Assembly (NCBI RefSeq): GCF_014653275.1
Contig: NZ_BNAL01000004.1
Location: forward strand, 47,657-111,656
Length of the DNA stretch: 64,000 bases
Source of the DNA: Deinococcus piscis
GTDB lineage: Bacteria; Deinococcota; Deinococci; Deinococcales; Deinococcaceae
Direction: 5' to 3'
Shown here: positions 28,654 through 41,383 of the stretch, in pieces
Layout: every line of letters starts with the position of its first letter
Numbering within the stretch: position 1 is the first letter of the stretch
The notes under the pieces: generated by a model
What the model was told of the DNA's origin: nothing
Database searches by the model: none
Seen by the model: only the letters and a program-made list of their open reading frames with translations
Program-made: the position numbers and the translations under genes

Positions 28654-30519
28654 CTAAACGGGACGGCGCTGACCTGAGTACTGCAACTGCTGAAGCCGCG
28701 AATAATATCCGCCCTGGGCCAGCAACTCCCGGTGACTTCCCTGCTCCACAATCCGTCCGCGCCGCATCACCACGATGCGGTCACAGCCCTCAATGGTGCT
28801 CAGGCGGTGCGCGATGATGATGGACGTGCGGCCCTGCATCACCCGCTGTAGCGCTGCTTGGATACGCAGCTCGGTTTCGGTGTCCACGTTGGCGGTGGCT
28901 TCGTCCAGCACCAAAATGATGTCGGGGTTCTGGAGCAGCGCCCGCGCAAAAGCCAGCAGCTGCTTTTGGCCGGTACTCAGCCCTGCGCCGCGCTCACGGA
29001 CTTCAGTCTGGTAGCCCTGCGGCAAGCTCATCACATAGTCGTGAACACCTACGTAGCGGCAGGCTTCCTCAATCTGCGCCTGTGTTACCGCTGGGTTACC
29101 TAGCGACAGATTGGAGGCGATGGTCCCTGCAAAGAGGAAAACGTCCTGTAGGACCACGCCCACATGACGGCGCAGGTCGTGCTGTTTCAGGTCGCGCACA
29201 TCGTGGCCGTCTACCTTGACCGCACCACGCTGCACATCATAAAAGCGGCTGATCAGCGCCGTCACACTGGTTTTGCCGGCTCCAGTGGCTCCCACCAGCG
29301 CCACACTTTCGCCCGGCTGAATATGCAGGTCCACGCCCCGCAAGATCCAGCGCGGGTCGTCATCGGGTGTATCGGCAGTGACCTCAGGATCATAGGCAAA
29401 CCAGACATTTTCCAGGTCTACCCGGCCTTGCAGCTGGCCCAGCGTGGCAGCACCGGGGCGGTCCGTGATTTGTTCCTCTTCATCCAGCACCTCAAAGATG
29501 CGCTCGCTGGACGCCATCGCGGCTTGGAGGTTATTGAACACATCGGCCAGGTCCTGAATCGGCTGAAACAATTGCTGCGTCAGCTGCACGAAGGCGAAGA
29601 TGGTCCCCACCGTCACGCCAGCGACCACACCCGCCGCTTCGTCTTGCAGCAGGAAACGGGCGGCGAAGTACACCACCAGTGCCACCGCCAGCTGGCCGAG
29701 CAGCGCGACTGCAGGCATAAACAGCGAGAACCACTGCACCGAGTTGATGTGCGCGGCCAGAAGACTCCGGTTGGCATGGTCGAAATCCAGTGCCGAGCGG
29801 GCTTCACGCCCGAACAGCTGCACCGTCATGGCCCCGGAAATATTCTCGTTTAGCTGGGTGTTAACCACCGCCTGCTCCAGCCGGGTGCGGCGAAAGGCCT
29901 CGCGCATCTTGCCACGGAAAAAGTTGGTGGCCCAGTACATCAGCGGCAGCACCGTAAAGCTGATCAGGCTGAGCCGCCAGTCCACGCGCAGCATGATCCA
30001 CACATAGGTGATGATCAAGAACACCGAGTTAATCAGGCTGACCAGCCCCCCAGTGATGAACTGGTTGATGGCGTCCACGTCACTGGTCACGCGGGTGATG
30101 AGGCGGCCCACCGGGTTGCGGTCAAAGTAAGACAGCTGCAACTTTTGCAACTTGCCAAACACATCGGCGCGGATATCGCGCAGCACGTTCTGCCCCAGAT
30201 AACCAATCGCCACTGTAGAGGCGTACTGCACCGCAAAATCCAGCAACCGCAGGCCCATGTAGCCCAGTGCCACGGTCAGCAGCCCCTGGTAGAGCGCTTC
30301 CGCATCCAGGCTCCGGTCACGCTCAAACGGCACCAGATAGGCGTCAATGGCGTGCTTCTGAATCAGGGCAAATTGCGGCTGGATCAGCGAGTGTACCAGC
30401 GTGAGCACAATCGCACCCAGCGCCAGCCACAAGTAGGGCTGCACGTAGCGCAAAATGCGCCGGACCAGTTGGAAATCCAGGTCCTGAGTTTCGGGCTTGA
30501 GCTGTTCGGGGCGGGTCAT
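28654..30519 (-). CDS. Heterodimeric ABC exporter half-transporter with canonical Walker B
   Basis: The 621-residue protein has six membrane helices followed by an ATPase domain. Walker A is GATGAGKTS (near 413), Walker B ends [10 protein letters not shown] with the catalytic Glu intact, but the signature motif is LSTGQKQ instead of LSGGQ. Its partner upstream has the reverse defect. This cross-pattern matches heterodimeric exporters such as TM287/288 and BmrCD, with one functional and one degenerate ATP site. Its ATG overlaps the partner's stop by 4 nt. The substrate (lipid or drug) cannot be told from sequence. Confidence 0.93.
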   Translation of the reverse strand: MTRPEQLKPETQDLDFQLVRRILRYVQPYLWLALGAIVLTLVHSLIQPQFALIQKHAIDAYLVPFERDRSLDAEALYQGLLTVALGYMGLRLLDFAVQYASTVAIGYLGQNVLRDIRADVFGKLQKLQLSYFDRNPVGRLITRVTSDVDAINQFITGGLVSLINSVFLIITYVWIMLRVDWRLSLISFTVLPLMYWATNFFRGKMREAFRRTRLEQAVVNTQLNENISGAMTVQLFGREARSALDFDHANRSLLAAHINSVQWFSLFMPAVALLGQLAVALVVYFAARFLLQDEAAGVVAGVTVGTIFAFVQLTQQLFQPIQDLADVFNNLQAAMASSERIFEVLDEEEQITDRPGAATLGQLQGRVDLENVWFAYDPEVTADTPDDDPRWILRGVDLHIQPGESVALVGATGAGKTSVTALISRFYDVQRGAVKVDGHDVRDLKQHDLRRHVGVVLQDVFLFAGTIASNLSLGNPAVTQAQIEEACRYVGVHDYVMSLPQGYQTEVRERGAGLSTGQKQLLAFARALLQNPDIILVLDEATANVDTETELRIQAALQRVMQGRTSIIIAHRLSTIEGCDRIVVMRRGRIVEQGSHRELLAQGGYYSRLQQLQYSGQRRPV

Positions 30520-32411
30520 GGGGTTCCTCCTGCCAGGGTAGGCGCAGGTGCCGCCACAGGGTCTCCGTCTTCTTCACGCTCGACGTCACTGCTCAGACTC
30601 TGCAAGCGCTCCAGCTCGGCGTAGTGGCCCCCCAGAGCCAGCAGCTCCTCGTGGCTGCCTTGTTCGACCAAGCGGCCCTCTTCCAGCACCGCAATGGTGT
30701 CCGCGTGGCGCAGGGTACTGATGCGGTGCGCAATCAGAATCACCGTGCGGCCACGGCTGACTTCGCGCAGGCCTTCAATGATGCGGCGCTCAGTTTCGGT
30801 ATCCACCGCGCTCAGGCTGTCGTCCAAAATGAGTACTCGCGGCTCGCGGGCAATAGCGCGGGCAATGGCTGTACGCTGCCGCTGCCCACCACTGAGGGTC
30901 ACGCCGCGCTCCCCCAGCAGCGTGGCGTAGCCTTGTGGGAAATGCTCAACATCACCGGCCAGGCCGGCCAGCTCAGCGGCACGCCGCACCTGGTCCTCAT
31001 CGGGCTTCTGAGGAATCAGTGGTGGAGCCGGAACATCCAGCACACTCACTTCAGTAGGAATGGCGGGCAAGTCTTCGCGCTCCAGCCCGAAAGTGATGTT
31101 GTTCGCCAGCGTATCGCTGAAGAGGAAAGGTTCTTGCGGCACCACACCAATCACGTCCCGCAGTTGCCGCGTGGGTATGGCCCGCAGATCACGCCCATCC
31201 AGCTCTACTCGGCCCTCGCTGGGATCTACCAGACGGGTCAGCAGGTGTGCCAGGCTGGTCTTGCCGCTACCCGTAGGCCCGGTAATCCCCAGAAAAGTGC
31301 CCGCAGGAATATGCAGGTTGATGTCATGCAGCACCTCGGTATCGCCGTAACGCAGGGTCACGTTCCTGAAATCCACAGTGCCCGCTACTGGCACAGGTCT
31401 CACCGCTTCGGCGGGAACACGGGCCACTTCTGGGCGGGCGTCGAACAGTTCCACCAGCCGCCGCCATGAGGCCAGTCCCCTCTGGGTCACGGACGTGATC
31501 CATCCCGCCATCAGCATCGGCCAGGCGAGGCGGTCCAGCGTGCCCACGAACTGCACAAACATCCCCACCGTAAAGTCACCGCCCTGCAAAATCTGCCGCC
31601 CACCGACCAGCAAGACCAGGCCGAACGCCAGGCCCAGCAGCATCGTGGCGAAGGACCGCAGAGGACCGTCTACCTTGGTCAGCGCAATGTTGCGGCGCAG
31701 CAATTCCAAGTTCATGGCGCGGTAGTCGGCCAGTTCACGCTCCTCCAGGGCGTAGCCTTTGACCACACGCGCCCCGCTGAAGTTCTCCTGCGCCTTGGCC
31801 GCAATGACGCTGTTTTGTTCCTGCACGCTGGTATGGCGAGCGTTGATCATGCGGGCCAGCACATAGAGTGCCCCTACAATAATCGGCAGCATGCCCAGCA
31901 CCACCAGGGTCAGCTGCCAGCTGAGTGCGAACATTACCGCCAAGCTGGCCGTAAAGGACGCCGCGATATTCACAATCTGCCACGAGCCAAAGCCGAGCAG
32001 TTCGCGCACCGAGCCCAGGTCGCCGGTCAGGCGGTTCATCAGGTCGCCCGTGCGCGAGCGGTCAAAATACGCCTTGTCCAGCGTCTGAAGGTGTGAGAAC
32101 AGGTCGCGCCTGACTTCATACTCAATCTCACGGGAAGCCACGATAATCTGCCGGCGCATAATCAGCATCAGTGCGCCTGAGACAAGAGCGGCCAGCACGA
32201 TACCGAGGGAATACCAGCCAATCTGGCTCAGGGTGATGGCTGTCAGTGAGCCTCCCTGCACCCGCGCACCGAGCCCATCAATAATCAGGCGAATGAAATA
32301 GAAGGGCAGCAATGCCGCAGCGTTGGAGAGGGTCACAGCGACGATGCCGATCAGATACTGACGGCGGTGCCGGTAGAGATAAGCCCATAGTGTGCTGAGA
32401 TTTCGGTCCAT
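30516..32411 (-). CDS. Heterodimeric ABC exporter half-transporter with degenerate Walker B
   Basis: The 631-residue protein begins [20 protein letters not shown] and has six membrane helices, Walker [10 protein letters not shown] (near 378), a canonical LSGGQRQR signature and Walker [12 protein letters not shown], in which the catalytic Glu is Asp. A linker insert of about 25 residues (including [18 protein letters not shown]) precedes the signature. The ATG at 32411 has an SD (GGGAG); the longer frame adds 25 unsupported residues. It is the first gene of the two-gene exporter operon. Confidence 0.93.
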   Translation of the reverse strand: MDRNLSTLWAYLYRHRRQYLIGIVAVTLSNAAALLPFYFIRLIIDGLGARVQGGSLTAITLSQIGWYSLGIVLAALVSGALMLIMRRQIIVASREIEYEVRRDLFSHLQTLDKAYFDRSRTGDLMNRLTGDLGSVRELLGFGSWQIVNIAASFTASLAVMFALSWQLTLVVLGMLPIIVGALYVLARMINARHTSVQEQNSVIAAKAQENFSGARVVKGYALEERELADYRAMNLELLRRNIALTKVDGPLRSFATMLLGLAFGLVLLVGGRQILQGGDFTVGMFVQFVGTLDRLAWPMLMAGWITSVTQRGLASWRRLVELFDARPEVARVPAEAVRPVPVAGTVDFRNVTLRYGDTEVLHDINLHIPAGTFLGITGPTGSGKTSLAHLLTRLVDPSEGRVELDGRDLRAIPTRQLRDVIGVVPQEPFLFSDTLANNITFGLEREDLPAIPTEVSVLDVPAPPLIPQKPDEDQVRRAAELAGLAGDVEHFPQGYATLLGERGVTLSGGQRQRTAIARAIAREPRVLILDDSLSAVDTETERRIIEGLREVSRGRTVILIAHRISTLRHADTIAVLEEGRLVEQGSHEELLALGGHYAELERLQSLSSDVEREEDGDPVAAPAPTLAGGTP

Positions 32412-32771
32412 CCATACTCCCTTGACAGGCAGCTTGCGCAGCCCGTATCTATACCTACTCTGAATGCCTGCCGGTGACTGATTCATGCCAGACGCGCTGG
32501 TTTATCTCTGACCAAATCGGTCTCGGCTCAGACCCAAGTGGTTCAGTCTAAGCCCTGACGCCCTACAGAAGTGCAGCCTCATCCCTTGCAACTGCCCGAA
32601 TATGCGGCTGCCATGTTTCACAGTTCGCCAGTCAATGAGCCCCATAGTTGGAGCCTGCCAGCTCCGAAGTTCTACGCGCATCCGAATTCATGCGAAGAGG
32701 TGGTCAGCACACTCCAGGAGGGGCACAAAGAGGCAAGGGCAGTACGAGAAGAGCCTGCCAAACTGTGGATG
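32412..32771. other. Intergenic region between the ABC exporter and the tRNA operon promoter
   Basis: This 360-nt divergent gap must hold the ABC exporter promoter on the minus strand; no good -35/-10 pair was identified. Frames at 32571 and 32648 have no coding character. No repeat or structured RNA was recognised. Confidence 0.4.
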
Positions 32772-32800
32772 TTGACACAGCCTGGCCCCAGTGTTACTAT
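32772..32800 (+). promoter_or_regulatory. Promoter of the tRNA-Thr/Tyr/Thr operon
   Basis: TTGACA (32772-32777), 17 nt, TACTAT (32795-32800). The start would fall near 32807, about 95 nt before the first tRNA. This is the strongest sigma-70-type promoter in the window together with the tcyP leader promoter. Confidence 0.85.
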
Positions 32801-32902
32801 CTCCATCCGGAAGTGAGCGAGGCCCGCAAGCCGGGAAAAGAGCGCTTCTGACCTGGGAAACCTCTCGGTTCCGAACCGGGTTGCTAGGTTGATAATGGGA
32901 AC

Positions 32903-32979
<77 letters not shown>

Positions 32980-33007
32980 ATCATAGAGCCAGACAATTCA
33001 AAGCGAA

Positions 33008-33094
<87 letters not shown>

Positions 33095-33113
33095 CCACAC
33101 TCAAAGGTGTATC

Positions 33114-33188
<75 letters not shown>

Positions 33189-33192
33189 GACC

Positions 33193-33225
33193 GTGACTTG
33201 CCCTAGAAAGCAAGTCACTTTTTTT
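33193..33225 (+). terminator. Terminator between the tRNA operon and tuf
   Basis: GTGACTTGC (33193-33201) pairs perfectly with GCAAGTCAC (33210-33218) around an eight-base loop, followed by seven T residues. tuf therefore probably has its own promoter. Confidence 0.9.
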
Positions 33226-33335
33226 GGTCATACTCACAGGCGGGCCAAGCTGACATGACTGGTGTTCTTAGGCGCAGAGGTTGTGTATTCTAGTAAGGCT
33301 TACCCGTCAGCGGGTAAAGAATCCAGGAGGAACTT

Positions 33336-34553
<1,218 letters not shown>

Positions 34554-34577
34554 GCCTAAGCGTTTAAGACTTCTAGA

Positions 34578-34612
34578 GAGGCGGACAGGGAACTCCTGTC
34601 CGCCTCTTTTTC
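34578..34612 (+). terminator. Terminator of tuf
   Basis: GAGGCGGACAGG (34578-34589) pairs perfectly with CCTGTCCGCCTC (34595-34606), followed by five T residues. Confidence 0.95.
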
Positions 34613-34730
34613 CATACTCTTCACTGGCAAAGCAGCAACCATTCATTGCTCCCTCTCCCCCTACACAGGCCCGCCATGTTATACTTCTCAGGTTCATGAC
34701 TACGCACATGACGTGGTCAAGGAGGAACTT

Positions 34731-34946
34731 ATGAAGAAAGATCTGCACCCCAAAGCTGTTCCCTGCAAAATCATCTACCAGGGCCAAGTTGTGATGGAAA
34801 CCCTGTCGACCCGTCCCGAAATTCACGTGGACGTGTGGAGTGGTTCTCACCCCTTCTGGACTGGCGAAGAGCGCTTTGTCGATACTGAAGGCCGCGTGGA
34901 GAAGTTCTCCAAGCGCTTTGGCGACAGCTACCGCAAGCGCGGCTGA
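34731..34946 (+). CDS. rpmE: 50S ribosomal protein bL31
   Basis: The 71-residue protein starts MKKDLHPKAVPCKIIYQGQ and contains IHVDVWSGSHPFWTGEERF and DTEGRVEKFSKRFG, diagnostic of bL31. It lacks the CXXC zinc motifs, so it is the zinc-independent type; a single Cys remains at position 12. An SD AAGGAGGAACTT precedes the ATG. A TATACT box at 34680-34685 probably drives it, and a terminator follows. Confidence 0.95.
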   Translation: MKKDLHPKAVPCKIIYQGQVVMETLSTRPEIHVDVWSGSHPFWTGEERFVDTEGRVEKFSKRFGDSYRKRG

Positions 34947-34968
34947 GCCGAGCATCAGGTACAAATTT

Positions 34969-35001
34969 AAAAGGAGAGGCCTTGAGGGCTTCTCCTTTTT
35001 T
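34969..35001 (+). terminator. Terminator of rpmE
   Basis: AAAGGAGA pairs with TCTCCTTT around an inner GCC/GGC stem, ending in a T-tract that extends to about 35001. Confidence 0.85.
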
Positions 35002-35106
35002 TATTTCCCGTGCCAAGGATTTACCAGCCAGGAAAGCCGTCTGTACATCTCTGAGGTAATCCGAATAAATACAGCCAATAAGCACTCAGCATATCCAAGC
35101 AGCTCA

Positions 35107-35144
35107 TAACAAAAGCGCGGCCCCAAGAGGAGCCGCCCTTTTGT
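35107..35144 (-). terminator. Terminator of rpsA
   Basis: On the minus strand AAAAGGGCGGCTCC pairs with GGGGCCGCGCTTTT (one mismatch, one wobble) and ends in TTTTGTT. It lies 23 nt after the rpsA stop. Confidence 0.75.
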
Positions 35145-35166
35145 ACAGACTTCTTCAGCCTAAGCT

Positions 35167-36993
35167 TCAGCTCTCAGAATCGCTGTCGTAGCCTTCGGTC
35201 AGTGCTACTGCATCACCAGCACTCATCTCAGGAGACTTGGCGTCTGGGATTGCTGCGACCTGCTCATCGGTCTTGCCGGCTTCCGCTTTATCTCCATCGG
35301 AGCTCATGCCGAACTGAGCAAACAGGTCTGCATAAACGTCACCCAGCTTGGTGCTGATTTTGCCGCCCTGGCTGGCATCTTTAGCAGAGTAGTTGTAGTC
35401 GGCACCACGGCCACCACGGCCACCACGGCTGTTGCCACCGCCACTGTAACGGTCCGTACGGCTACCGCCACCCTGGCTCACGAAGTCACGGTTGCCACCT
35501 TCACGCGGAGCAGGGCCACCACCCAGTGCACGGCGGCGAGAGAGGCTGGCACGCTGCTCCACCGGATCAATGTTCAGGATCACGGCTTCGATTTCGTCAC
35601 CCTTCTTGAACAGATCGGCGGGATTGTTCACGCGCTGGATGTCCAGTTCACTGATGTGAATCAGACCTTCGATGCCTTCTTCGATTTCCATGAACACACC
35701 GAAGTCGGTCAGGCCAGTGACCTGTCCCTTAACGGGCGTGCCTGGGGGGTAACGATCAGGCAGGGCGCTCCAGGGATCATCCGTGGTCTGACGAATACCC
35801 AGGCTGATACGGCGCTCCACCGGATCCATACGCAGGATCACAGCTTCGGCTTCTTCGCCTTCGGTCAGCACTTCGTTGGGATGACGCACGCGCTTGGTCC
35901 AGCTCATTTCGCTGACATGGACCAGACCTTCCAGGCCCGGCTCCAGCTCCACAAAAGCACCAAAGTTGGTCAGATTGGTAACTTTACCCTTGACGCGCTG
36001 ACCGATGCTGTAGCGCTCCATGGCCCCTTCCCAGGGGTCATTGGTCAGCGACTTCATGCTCAGGTTGATGCGCTCGCGGCTCTCGTCCACGTCGATCACC
36101 TGCACCTTGACCTTGTCGCCCACAGCTACCACTTCACGGGGATGGTTGAACCGGCCATAGGTCAGCTCACTGCGGTGAACCAGGCCGTCGATACCACCAA
36201 GGTTCACAAACACACCGAAGTCGGTAATTTCTACCACGGTGCCTTCAAACTCAGCACCAGACTCCAGGTGGGTCATGGTTTCCTGCTTGGCCTGCTCCTT
36301 CTTGGCATCCAGGATGGAGCGGTGGCTGATAATCACGCGGTTGCGCTTGCGGTTCAGCTCAATCAGCTGCACTTGCAGGGGCTTGCCGACATAGGGGTCC
36401 AGATCGTTGACGCGGCGGGTATCCACTTGGCTGGCGGGCAGGAAAGCACGAATGCCTTCGACCTGGGCCACCAGGCCACCACGGACCTTCTCCAGCACTT
36501 CAACTTCAAAGGTCTGGCCCTCTTCCTGCATCTTCTCCAGCACGCGCCAGCCCTTGTTCTGGTCAGCACGCTTTTTGGAGAGAACAATCTGGCCGGTGGC
36601 CATATCCACACGCACCACGTAAGTGGTGATGGAATCGCCAGGCTTGTACTGAGCCTGGGCTTCTTCGGCAGTCATCGGCTCTTCACCCAACTGAGTCAGA
36701 GGCACGATGCCTTCTACCTTGGCACCAATATCTACAGCAATGCCTTCGGAACCGATGAACACCACAGTGCCATCAACAATGTCGCCACGGTTGACGTTCT
36801 GGGGTTCCTGAGCTTCGCTCGCCAGCACGTCTTCCATGGTCATTTCGGGGTAATCGCGCTCCTCGGTCTGGGTAGCCTGGGGCTTGGCCACTTGGGCCTG
36901 CTCCTGCTGCACACTCTGGGTCGCGGTCTCGGTGCCCTGATCGGGCTGAATCATCCCGCCTTCCTGGGCGGGGGTCTGGGTCTTGTCTTCCAT
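35167..36993 (-). CDS. rpsA: 30S ribosomal protein bS1
   Basis: bS1 binds mRNA upstream of the start codon. The 608-residue protein has an N-terminal Gln/Glu-rich tail of about 65 residues, then five S1 OB-fold repeats (beginning [53 protein letters not shown] and [14 protein letters not shown]), then a Gly/Arg/Ser-rich linker ([14 protein letters not shown]) and an acidic C-terminus. E. coli S1 has six repeats; this form resembles those of other Deinococcota. The ATG follows AGGAGGATTAGGAG. Many mRNAs here look leaderless, for which S1 is not required. Confidence 0.96.
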   Translation of the reverse strand: MEDKTQTPAQEGGMIQPDQGTETATQSVQQEQAQVAKPQATQTEERDYPEMTMEDVLASEAQEPQNVNRGDIVDGTVVFIGSEGIAVDIGAKVEGIVPLTQLGEEPMTAEEAQAQYKPGDSITTYVVRVDMATGQIVLSKKRADQNKGWRVLEKMQEEGQTFEVEVLEKVRGGLVAQVEGIRAFLPASQVDTRRVNDLDPYVGKPLQVQLIELNRKRNRVIISHRSILDAKKEQAKQETMTHLESGAEFEGTVVEITDFGVFVNLGGIDGLVHRSELTYGRFNHPREVVAVGDKVKVQVIDVDESRERINLSMKSLTNDPWEGAMERYSIGQRVKGKVTNLTNFGAFVELEPGLEGLVHVSEMSWTKRVRHPNEVLTEGEEAEAVILRMDPVERRISLGIRQTTDDPWSALPDRYPPGTPVKGQVTGLTDFGVFMEIEEGIEGLIHISELDIQRVNNPADLFKKGDEIEAVILNIDPVEQRASLSRRRALGGGPAPREGGNRDFVSQGGGSRTDRYSGGGNSRGGRGGRGADYNYSAKDASQGGKISTKLGDVYADLFAQFGMSSDGDKAEAGKTDEQVAAIPDAKSPEMSAGDAVALTEGYDSDSES

Positions 36994-37108
36994 GAACTCC
37001 TAATCCTCCTGGATATAGCCTGCGCGTCGTGGCGCGGCAACACCTCAGCCTAGCATCTGCGTACGTGCCGGGGCAAGAGAAAAACCCGGCCAGATGCCGG
37101 CGTCAAGG

Positions 37109-37138
37109 TTGCGGCGTTCACAGACTCTTTGCTACACT
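37109..37138 (+). promoter_or_regulatory. Promoter of rpsP
   Basis: TTGCGG (37109-37114), 18 nt, TACACT (37133-37138). The transcript would begin near 37145, about 90 nt before the rpsP ATG. Confidence 0.6.
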
Positions 37139-37234
37139 CCTGCGGTGCGCTTTTTGCGTGGCTGCTGGTAAAGCGCATGCTGTCCGTTTCCTAATGACGG
37201 ACAACCCTCAAATCCACACTCTTGAGGCATCACT

Positions 37235-37483
<249 letters not shown>

Positions 37484-37519
37484 GCGGGCCAGCAACATCA
37501 CTCTTCTCTTAATTCCTAG

Positions 37520-37567
37520 AGAGGACCAAGCAGGGGCCGTTCATTCTTGAGCGGTCCTCTTTTTTTG
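37520..37567 (+). terminator. Terminator of rpsP
   Basis: AGAGGACC (37520-37527) pairs with GGTCCTCT (37553-37560) across a 25-base loop, followed by a run of T residues. Confidence 0.75.
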
Positions 37568-37609
37568 GATCCATTCCGCCTGCTGGGCGAGGCGTGCCAC
37601 TATAGAGGC

Positions 37610-38407
37610 ATGAGCCTCTTTGACGAACTGGAATTTTCCAACCTGCAACTGGACCAACACGGCCCACTGGCGGTCTTGACCATCAACCGGCCCAAAGCGC
37701 TGAACGCGCTGAACACCGACACCCTGGCCGAGATTGGACAAGCGGTGGATTTAATTGCCGAAAACGCCGACATCAGCGCCCTGATCCTGACCGGCGCGGG
37801 CGAGAAAGCTTTCGTGGCCGGTGCAGATATCAGCGAACTGAGCGAGATGAACAACGTCTACTCGGGCCGTGAGCTGTCGCTGGGCGGCCAGGAAGTGATG
37901 CAGTCGCTGAGCAACTTGCCACTGCCCACCATCGCCTGCATTCAGGGCTTTGCATTGGGCGGGGGCCTGGAACTGGCACTGGCCTGCGATATCCGGATTG
38001 CCTCGCCGCGTGCCCGTATGGGCCTACCCGAAGCCACGCTAGGCGTCATTCCTGGGTTCGGCGGTACCCAGCGCCTACCTCGCCTGATTGGCATGGGGCG
38101 CGCCCTGGACCTGCTGCTGACGGGGCGGCAGGTGGATGCCGAGGAAGCCCTGCAAATGGGACTGGTGAACTACGTCTCCGACGAACCTCTGAACAAAGCC
38201 CGCGAGGTGGCCGAGCAGATGATGCGGGGCGCTCCGATTTCGCTGGCTCTGATCAAAGAAGCGGTGCGGCGCGGCGCTCACCTCAGCGTAGAAGAAGGCA
38301 TGGAAATCGAAGCAGACCTGTTCGGCATGGCCGTCGCCACCAGCGACTTTGCCGAGGGGACGCGCGCTTTTCTGGACAAGCGCCGCCCCGAATTCAAGGG
38401 CGAGTAA
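37610..38407 (+). CDS. Enoyl-CoA hydratase/isomerase family protein
   Basis: The 265-residue protein of the crotonase fold would hydrate trans-2-enoyl-CoA in fatty acid degradation. It has RPKALNALN, the oxyanion-hole segments [11 protein letters not shown] and [17 protein letters not shown], and [23 protein letters not shown] with both catalytic Glu positions (the second in PEATLG) filled. The first acidic residue lies in GGLELAL. The start at 37610 follows a TATAGA box closely and gives the family length; the longer frame adds 21 residues. The exact acyl substrate is unknown. Its stop overlaps the start of the HD gene by one base. Confidence 0.92.
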   Translation: MSLFDELEFSNLQLDQHGPLAVLTINRPKALNALNTDTLAEIGQAVDLIAENADISALILTGAGEKAFVAGADISELSEMNNVYSGRELSLGGQEVMQSLSNLPLPTIACIQGFALGGGLELALACDIRIASPRARMGLPEATLGVIPGFGGTQRLPRLIGMGRALDLLLTGRQVDAEEALQMGLVNYVSDEPLNKAREVAEQMMRGAPISLALIKEAVRRGAHLSVEEGMEIEADLFGMAVATSDFAEGTRAFLDKRRPEFKGE

Positions 38408-39525
38408 TGGCTGGGCAGCCGGAACAGGAGCAAGCTGGGGCAGTAGCTCAGGCGGAGCGCCAGCGTTGCCGCAGGACACAGGGCACCTTCCGCCTGGAAG
38501 TTCTGGGCGGCGCACTACAGGAGATGGGCATTGGTCCTGGCCAAGAACCGGCCAGCAACCTTCAGGAAAAAGAGCTGGCGTCACAACTGCGCTTCGAGAC
38601 CCCCAAGGCCAAGCTGATTGAAGCGGCGCAGGCTTCGATTCGCTCTGACCTAAGCGAGTATCCACGGGCGCTGGCCGCATTTGAGGCGCTTCAGAACGAT
38701 CCCGAAGCGCTGGCCCACTGGGATATGGCGAACTACATCACCATGCGCAAACTGGGCTACAACGACCATGGCCGGGTGCACGCCTTCATCACCGGGGCGG
38801 CGGGCGTGACCATCGCCCATCTGCTGCTGGACGCTGGGGTCAAACCCGACCTGATTGAGAGCGGCATCGGTGACGCGGACGATGTGTTCCTGACGGTCAT
38901 TCTGGGGACCATGCTGCACGACATCGGCAATCAGGTGCACCGCGCTGGCCACGAGATGCACGGCGTCAATCTGGCGATGCCCATCCTGGACCGGATCATG
39001 ACGCCGCTGTACGAAGACACCTTCAAGCGGATCAAGGTGCGCTCCTTTGTCCTGGGGGCGATCAATTGCCACGACCTGAACCCGCCGCCGCTGACCATCG
39101 AAGCCGGGATCACGGCTGTTGCCGACGGCACTGACATCACCAAAGGACGCGGGCGCAAGGCCTTTAAGATGGGCAGCGTGGACATTCACTCCATCAGTGC
39201 TCTGGCGGTGGATCAGGTGGTGATTGAACCCGGCGCCCAGCGCCCGGTGCGGATCAGCGTGACCATGAACAACTCCGGCGGGATTTTTCAGGTGGAAGAA
39301 GTGTTAGCTTCCAAAGTGATCAATACCCCACTGCGCGACCACATCGAGCTGCATGCAGCGACCCGCCCCAGCGGCGACGAGCAAATCCTGACGCGGGTGC
39401 GGCTGGAGGGCAGTCAGTTCGTGGTGGACCTAGAAGCTGGCGGCGAGGTCGCTGTAGACGTGGACAATTCCGCAGCCGAAGCGGCTGAGGCGCAGGCACA
39501 AAGTGCGCCCGTGCCGGAGCCCTAA
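38407..39525 (+). CDS. HD-domain phosphohydrolase
   Basis: The 372-residue protein has a metal-dependent HD domain: GRVHAF, MLHDIGNQVHRAGHE (the HD pair), GAINCHD and VADGTDITKGRGRK. This architecture is found in uncharacterised bacterial and archaeal proteins that hydrolyse phosphoesters; the substrate is unknown. The N-terminal 65 residues are variable and Gln-rich, and the C-terminus is Ala/Glu-rich. The ATG overlaps the stop of the enoyl-CoA hydratase gene (TAATG), so the two are coupled, although a functional connection is not obvious. Confidence 0.85.
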   Translation: MAGQPEQEQAGAVAQAERQRCRRTQGTFRLEVLGGALQEMGIGPGQEPASNLQEKELASQLRFETPKAKLIEAAQASIRSDLSEYPRALAAFEALQNDPEALAHWDMANYITMRKLGYNDHGRVHAFITGAAGVTIAHLLLDAGVKPDLIESGIGDADDVFLTVILGTMLHDIGNQVHRAGHEMHGVNLAMPILDRIMTPLYEDTFKRIKVRSFVLGAINCHDLNPPPLTIEAGITAVADGTDITKGRGRKAFKMGSVDIHSISALAVDQVVIEPGAQRPVRISVTMNNSGGIFQVEEVLASKVINTPLRDHIELHAATRPSGDEQILTRVRLEGSQFVVDLEAGGEVAVDVDNSAAEAAEAQAQSAPVPEP

Positions 39526-39634
39526 GTTGCTGGGCCTGCCTCGCCAGGCGAGCATGGCCCCAACTCCTTTAAGAAATCTCCAGCCAGTCGGCAAATTTCA
39601 CCGCAGTGAGCAGTGGGGTTGTTAGACTGCGGTG

Positions 39635-41383
39635 ATGTCTGAACACGCTGCCAAAGCTTCTTCTTCTCTGCCTCGCTCACGCCGCCCTGGTCCCTGGCTG
39701 TGGGGAGCAGCCGCCCTGACGGCCCTGCTGGGAAGTGCCCTGGCCTTCAGCCTGGGTCAGAGCGGCAGCGAACTGGCCCCTGGCGTGCGAATCGGGGGCG
39801 TGGACGTGGGCGGACTAAGCCGCGAGGAAGCGCAGGCACAGCTGAGCCAGGCGCTGCCCGCCGCGCCACAGGTGACCATCCGGGCAGGCGACAAGAGCTG
39901 GAAGCTGAGCGCCGCCGAGTTGGGCTGGCAGCGGGACACCGCAGCCGCCTTAGATCAGGCCGAAGCCTACACCGCGGCCCGGAGTCTGCCGGAGCGGCTA
40001 CGCGGTATGACGGGGCAGGGGCAACCGGCAGAATTTAGCGTTGAGACGCGAGTAGACCCCCAGCAGGCCGCCGCCAAGATCGCACAGCTCGCGGCCCCGC
40101 TCGGTACCGCCCCGCAGGACGGCGAGATCAAATTTGACGAGAAGGCCTACAGATACGTGGTCAAAGGAGGCCGCGAGGGCAAGCAGGCCGACGCGCAGGC
40201 CGCCGCGCGGCAGTTCGCCGCACATCCCGAAGCCACCGAACTCAAAGTGCCGTTCCACGCGGTCTCCTCGCAGTATTCTCCGGCCAAACTCAAGGCGCAG
40301 GCGGACCAGGGCAACGCCCTGATTCGGCCACTCACTGTCCGGCTGGGAGGCTCGGACGCGTCTATGCAGCTGACAGCGCGGCAGGTCGCCAACCTGTACT
40401 GGGCCACCAAAGACGGCATCAAACCTGACCCCGAGGCCATAGAAGCCACCTTCAAGGGGGTGCTGGCGCAGCTGGACCGCCCCGCCACGCCAGCGCGCTA
40501 CGTGGCTCAGGGCGCAGAATGGGTGACCCAGGAAGGCCGCAGCGGACATGAAGTGCAGCGTGCACAGGCCCGCGAAGCATTTGGGCGCGACGCCCTGAAC
40601 CCGGCGGTGTCCGAGTCGGTCTGGCCGGCGCAAAAGACCGAGCCCTCCTTTACTGCGGCGGACCTGCCCGACCCCGCTGGCCTGGAGCTGATCGCCAGCG
40701 GCGTGAGTACCTATGACGGCAGCAGCCCGGCGCGGCGTGAAAATGTCCGTGTGGCCGCGCAAAAGCTGGACGGTTATGTGGTGCCAGCCGGTGAAAACTT
40801 CAGCTTTTTGCAGGCGATTGGAGGCATCACCGCCGAGGACGGCTTTGTGGATGGGCTGATTATCGCTGGCGGGCAGACAGTAGATGGCCTGGGCGGCGGA
40901 GTCTGCCAGGTGTCCACCACCGCCTTCCGCAGCCTGTACAACGCGGGCCTGCCTATCGTAGAGCGCAACCAGCACTCCTACCGCGTGTCGTACTACGAGC
41001 CGCAAACCGGCTTCGAGGCGGCGGTGTATGACCCCGGCCTGGACTTGGTGATGAAGAACGATACCGGCGCACCGCTGGTGGTCCGCACCATCAACAACAA
41101 TGCCGGCAGCCACCTCACCGTAGAGCTGTGGGGCAAAAAGCCAGCCCGGCAGGTCCAGGTCAGCAAAGCTGTGATTACTGCCCACTTGCCTGCACCAGCT
41201 CCGCGCTACGTGACCAACGCCAAGCTGGCTCCCGGTCAGCAGCGCCACGTGGAAGGGTCGCGCCCCGGCCTGTATCTGTACATCACACGCACCATCAAGG
41301 ATGCCAGCGGCACCCGCACCGAGCGGCTGGATACCCGCTATGAACCCTGGCGCGGCACCATTGAGCGGGGACCGGCGCAGTGA
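39635..41383 (+). CDS. VanW family protein with peptidoglycan-binding-like repeats
   Basis: The 582-residue protein has an N-terminal membrane anchor (LWGAAALTALLGSALAFSLG), two repeats of the YoaR-type domain (GVDVGGLSREEAQAQLSQAL and a second around 230-310), and a VanW domain from about 365 to 500: NVRVAAQKLDGYVVPAGENFSF, GGGVCQVSTTAFRSLYNAGLP, and YEPQTGFEAAVYDPGLDL. Despite the name, VanW proteins occur widely without vancomycin resistance; a role in the cell wall is presumed. TAGACT lies 6 nt before the ATG at 39635 (leaderless); a GTG three nt upstream is the alternative. Confidence 0.9.
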   Translation: MSEHAAKASSSLPRSRRPGPWLWGAAALTALLGSALAFSLGQSGSELAPGVRIGGVDVGGLSREEAQAQLSQALPAAPQVTIRAGDKSWKLSAAELGWQRDTAAALDQAEAYTAARSLPERLRGMTGQGQPAEFSVETRVDPQQAAAKIAQLAAPLGTAPQDGEIKFDEKAYRYVVKGGREGKQADAQAAARQFAAHPEATELKVPFHAVSSQYSPAKLKAQADQGNALIRPLTVRLGGSDASMQLTARQVANLYWATKDGIKPDPEAIEATFKGVLAQLDRPATPARYVAQGAEWVTQEGRSGHEVQRAQAREAFGRDALNPAVSESVWPAQKTEPSFTAADLPDPAGLELIASGVSTYDGSSPARRENVRVAAQKLDGYVVPAGENFSFLQAIGGITAEDGFVDGLIIAGGQTVDGLGGGVCQVSTTAFRSLYNAGLPIVERNQHSYRVSYYEPQTGFEAAVYDPGLDLVMKNDTGAPLVVRTINNNAGSHLTVELWGKKPARQVQVSKAVITAHLPAPAPRYVTNAKLAPGQQRHVEGSRPGLYLYITRTIKDASGTRTERLDTRYEPWRGTIERGPAQ

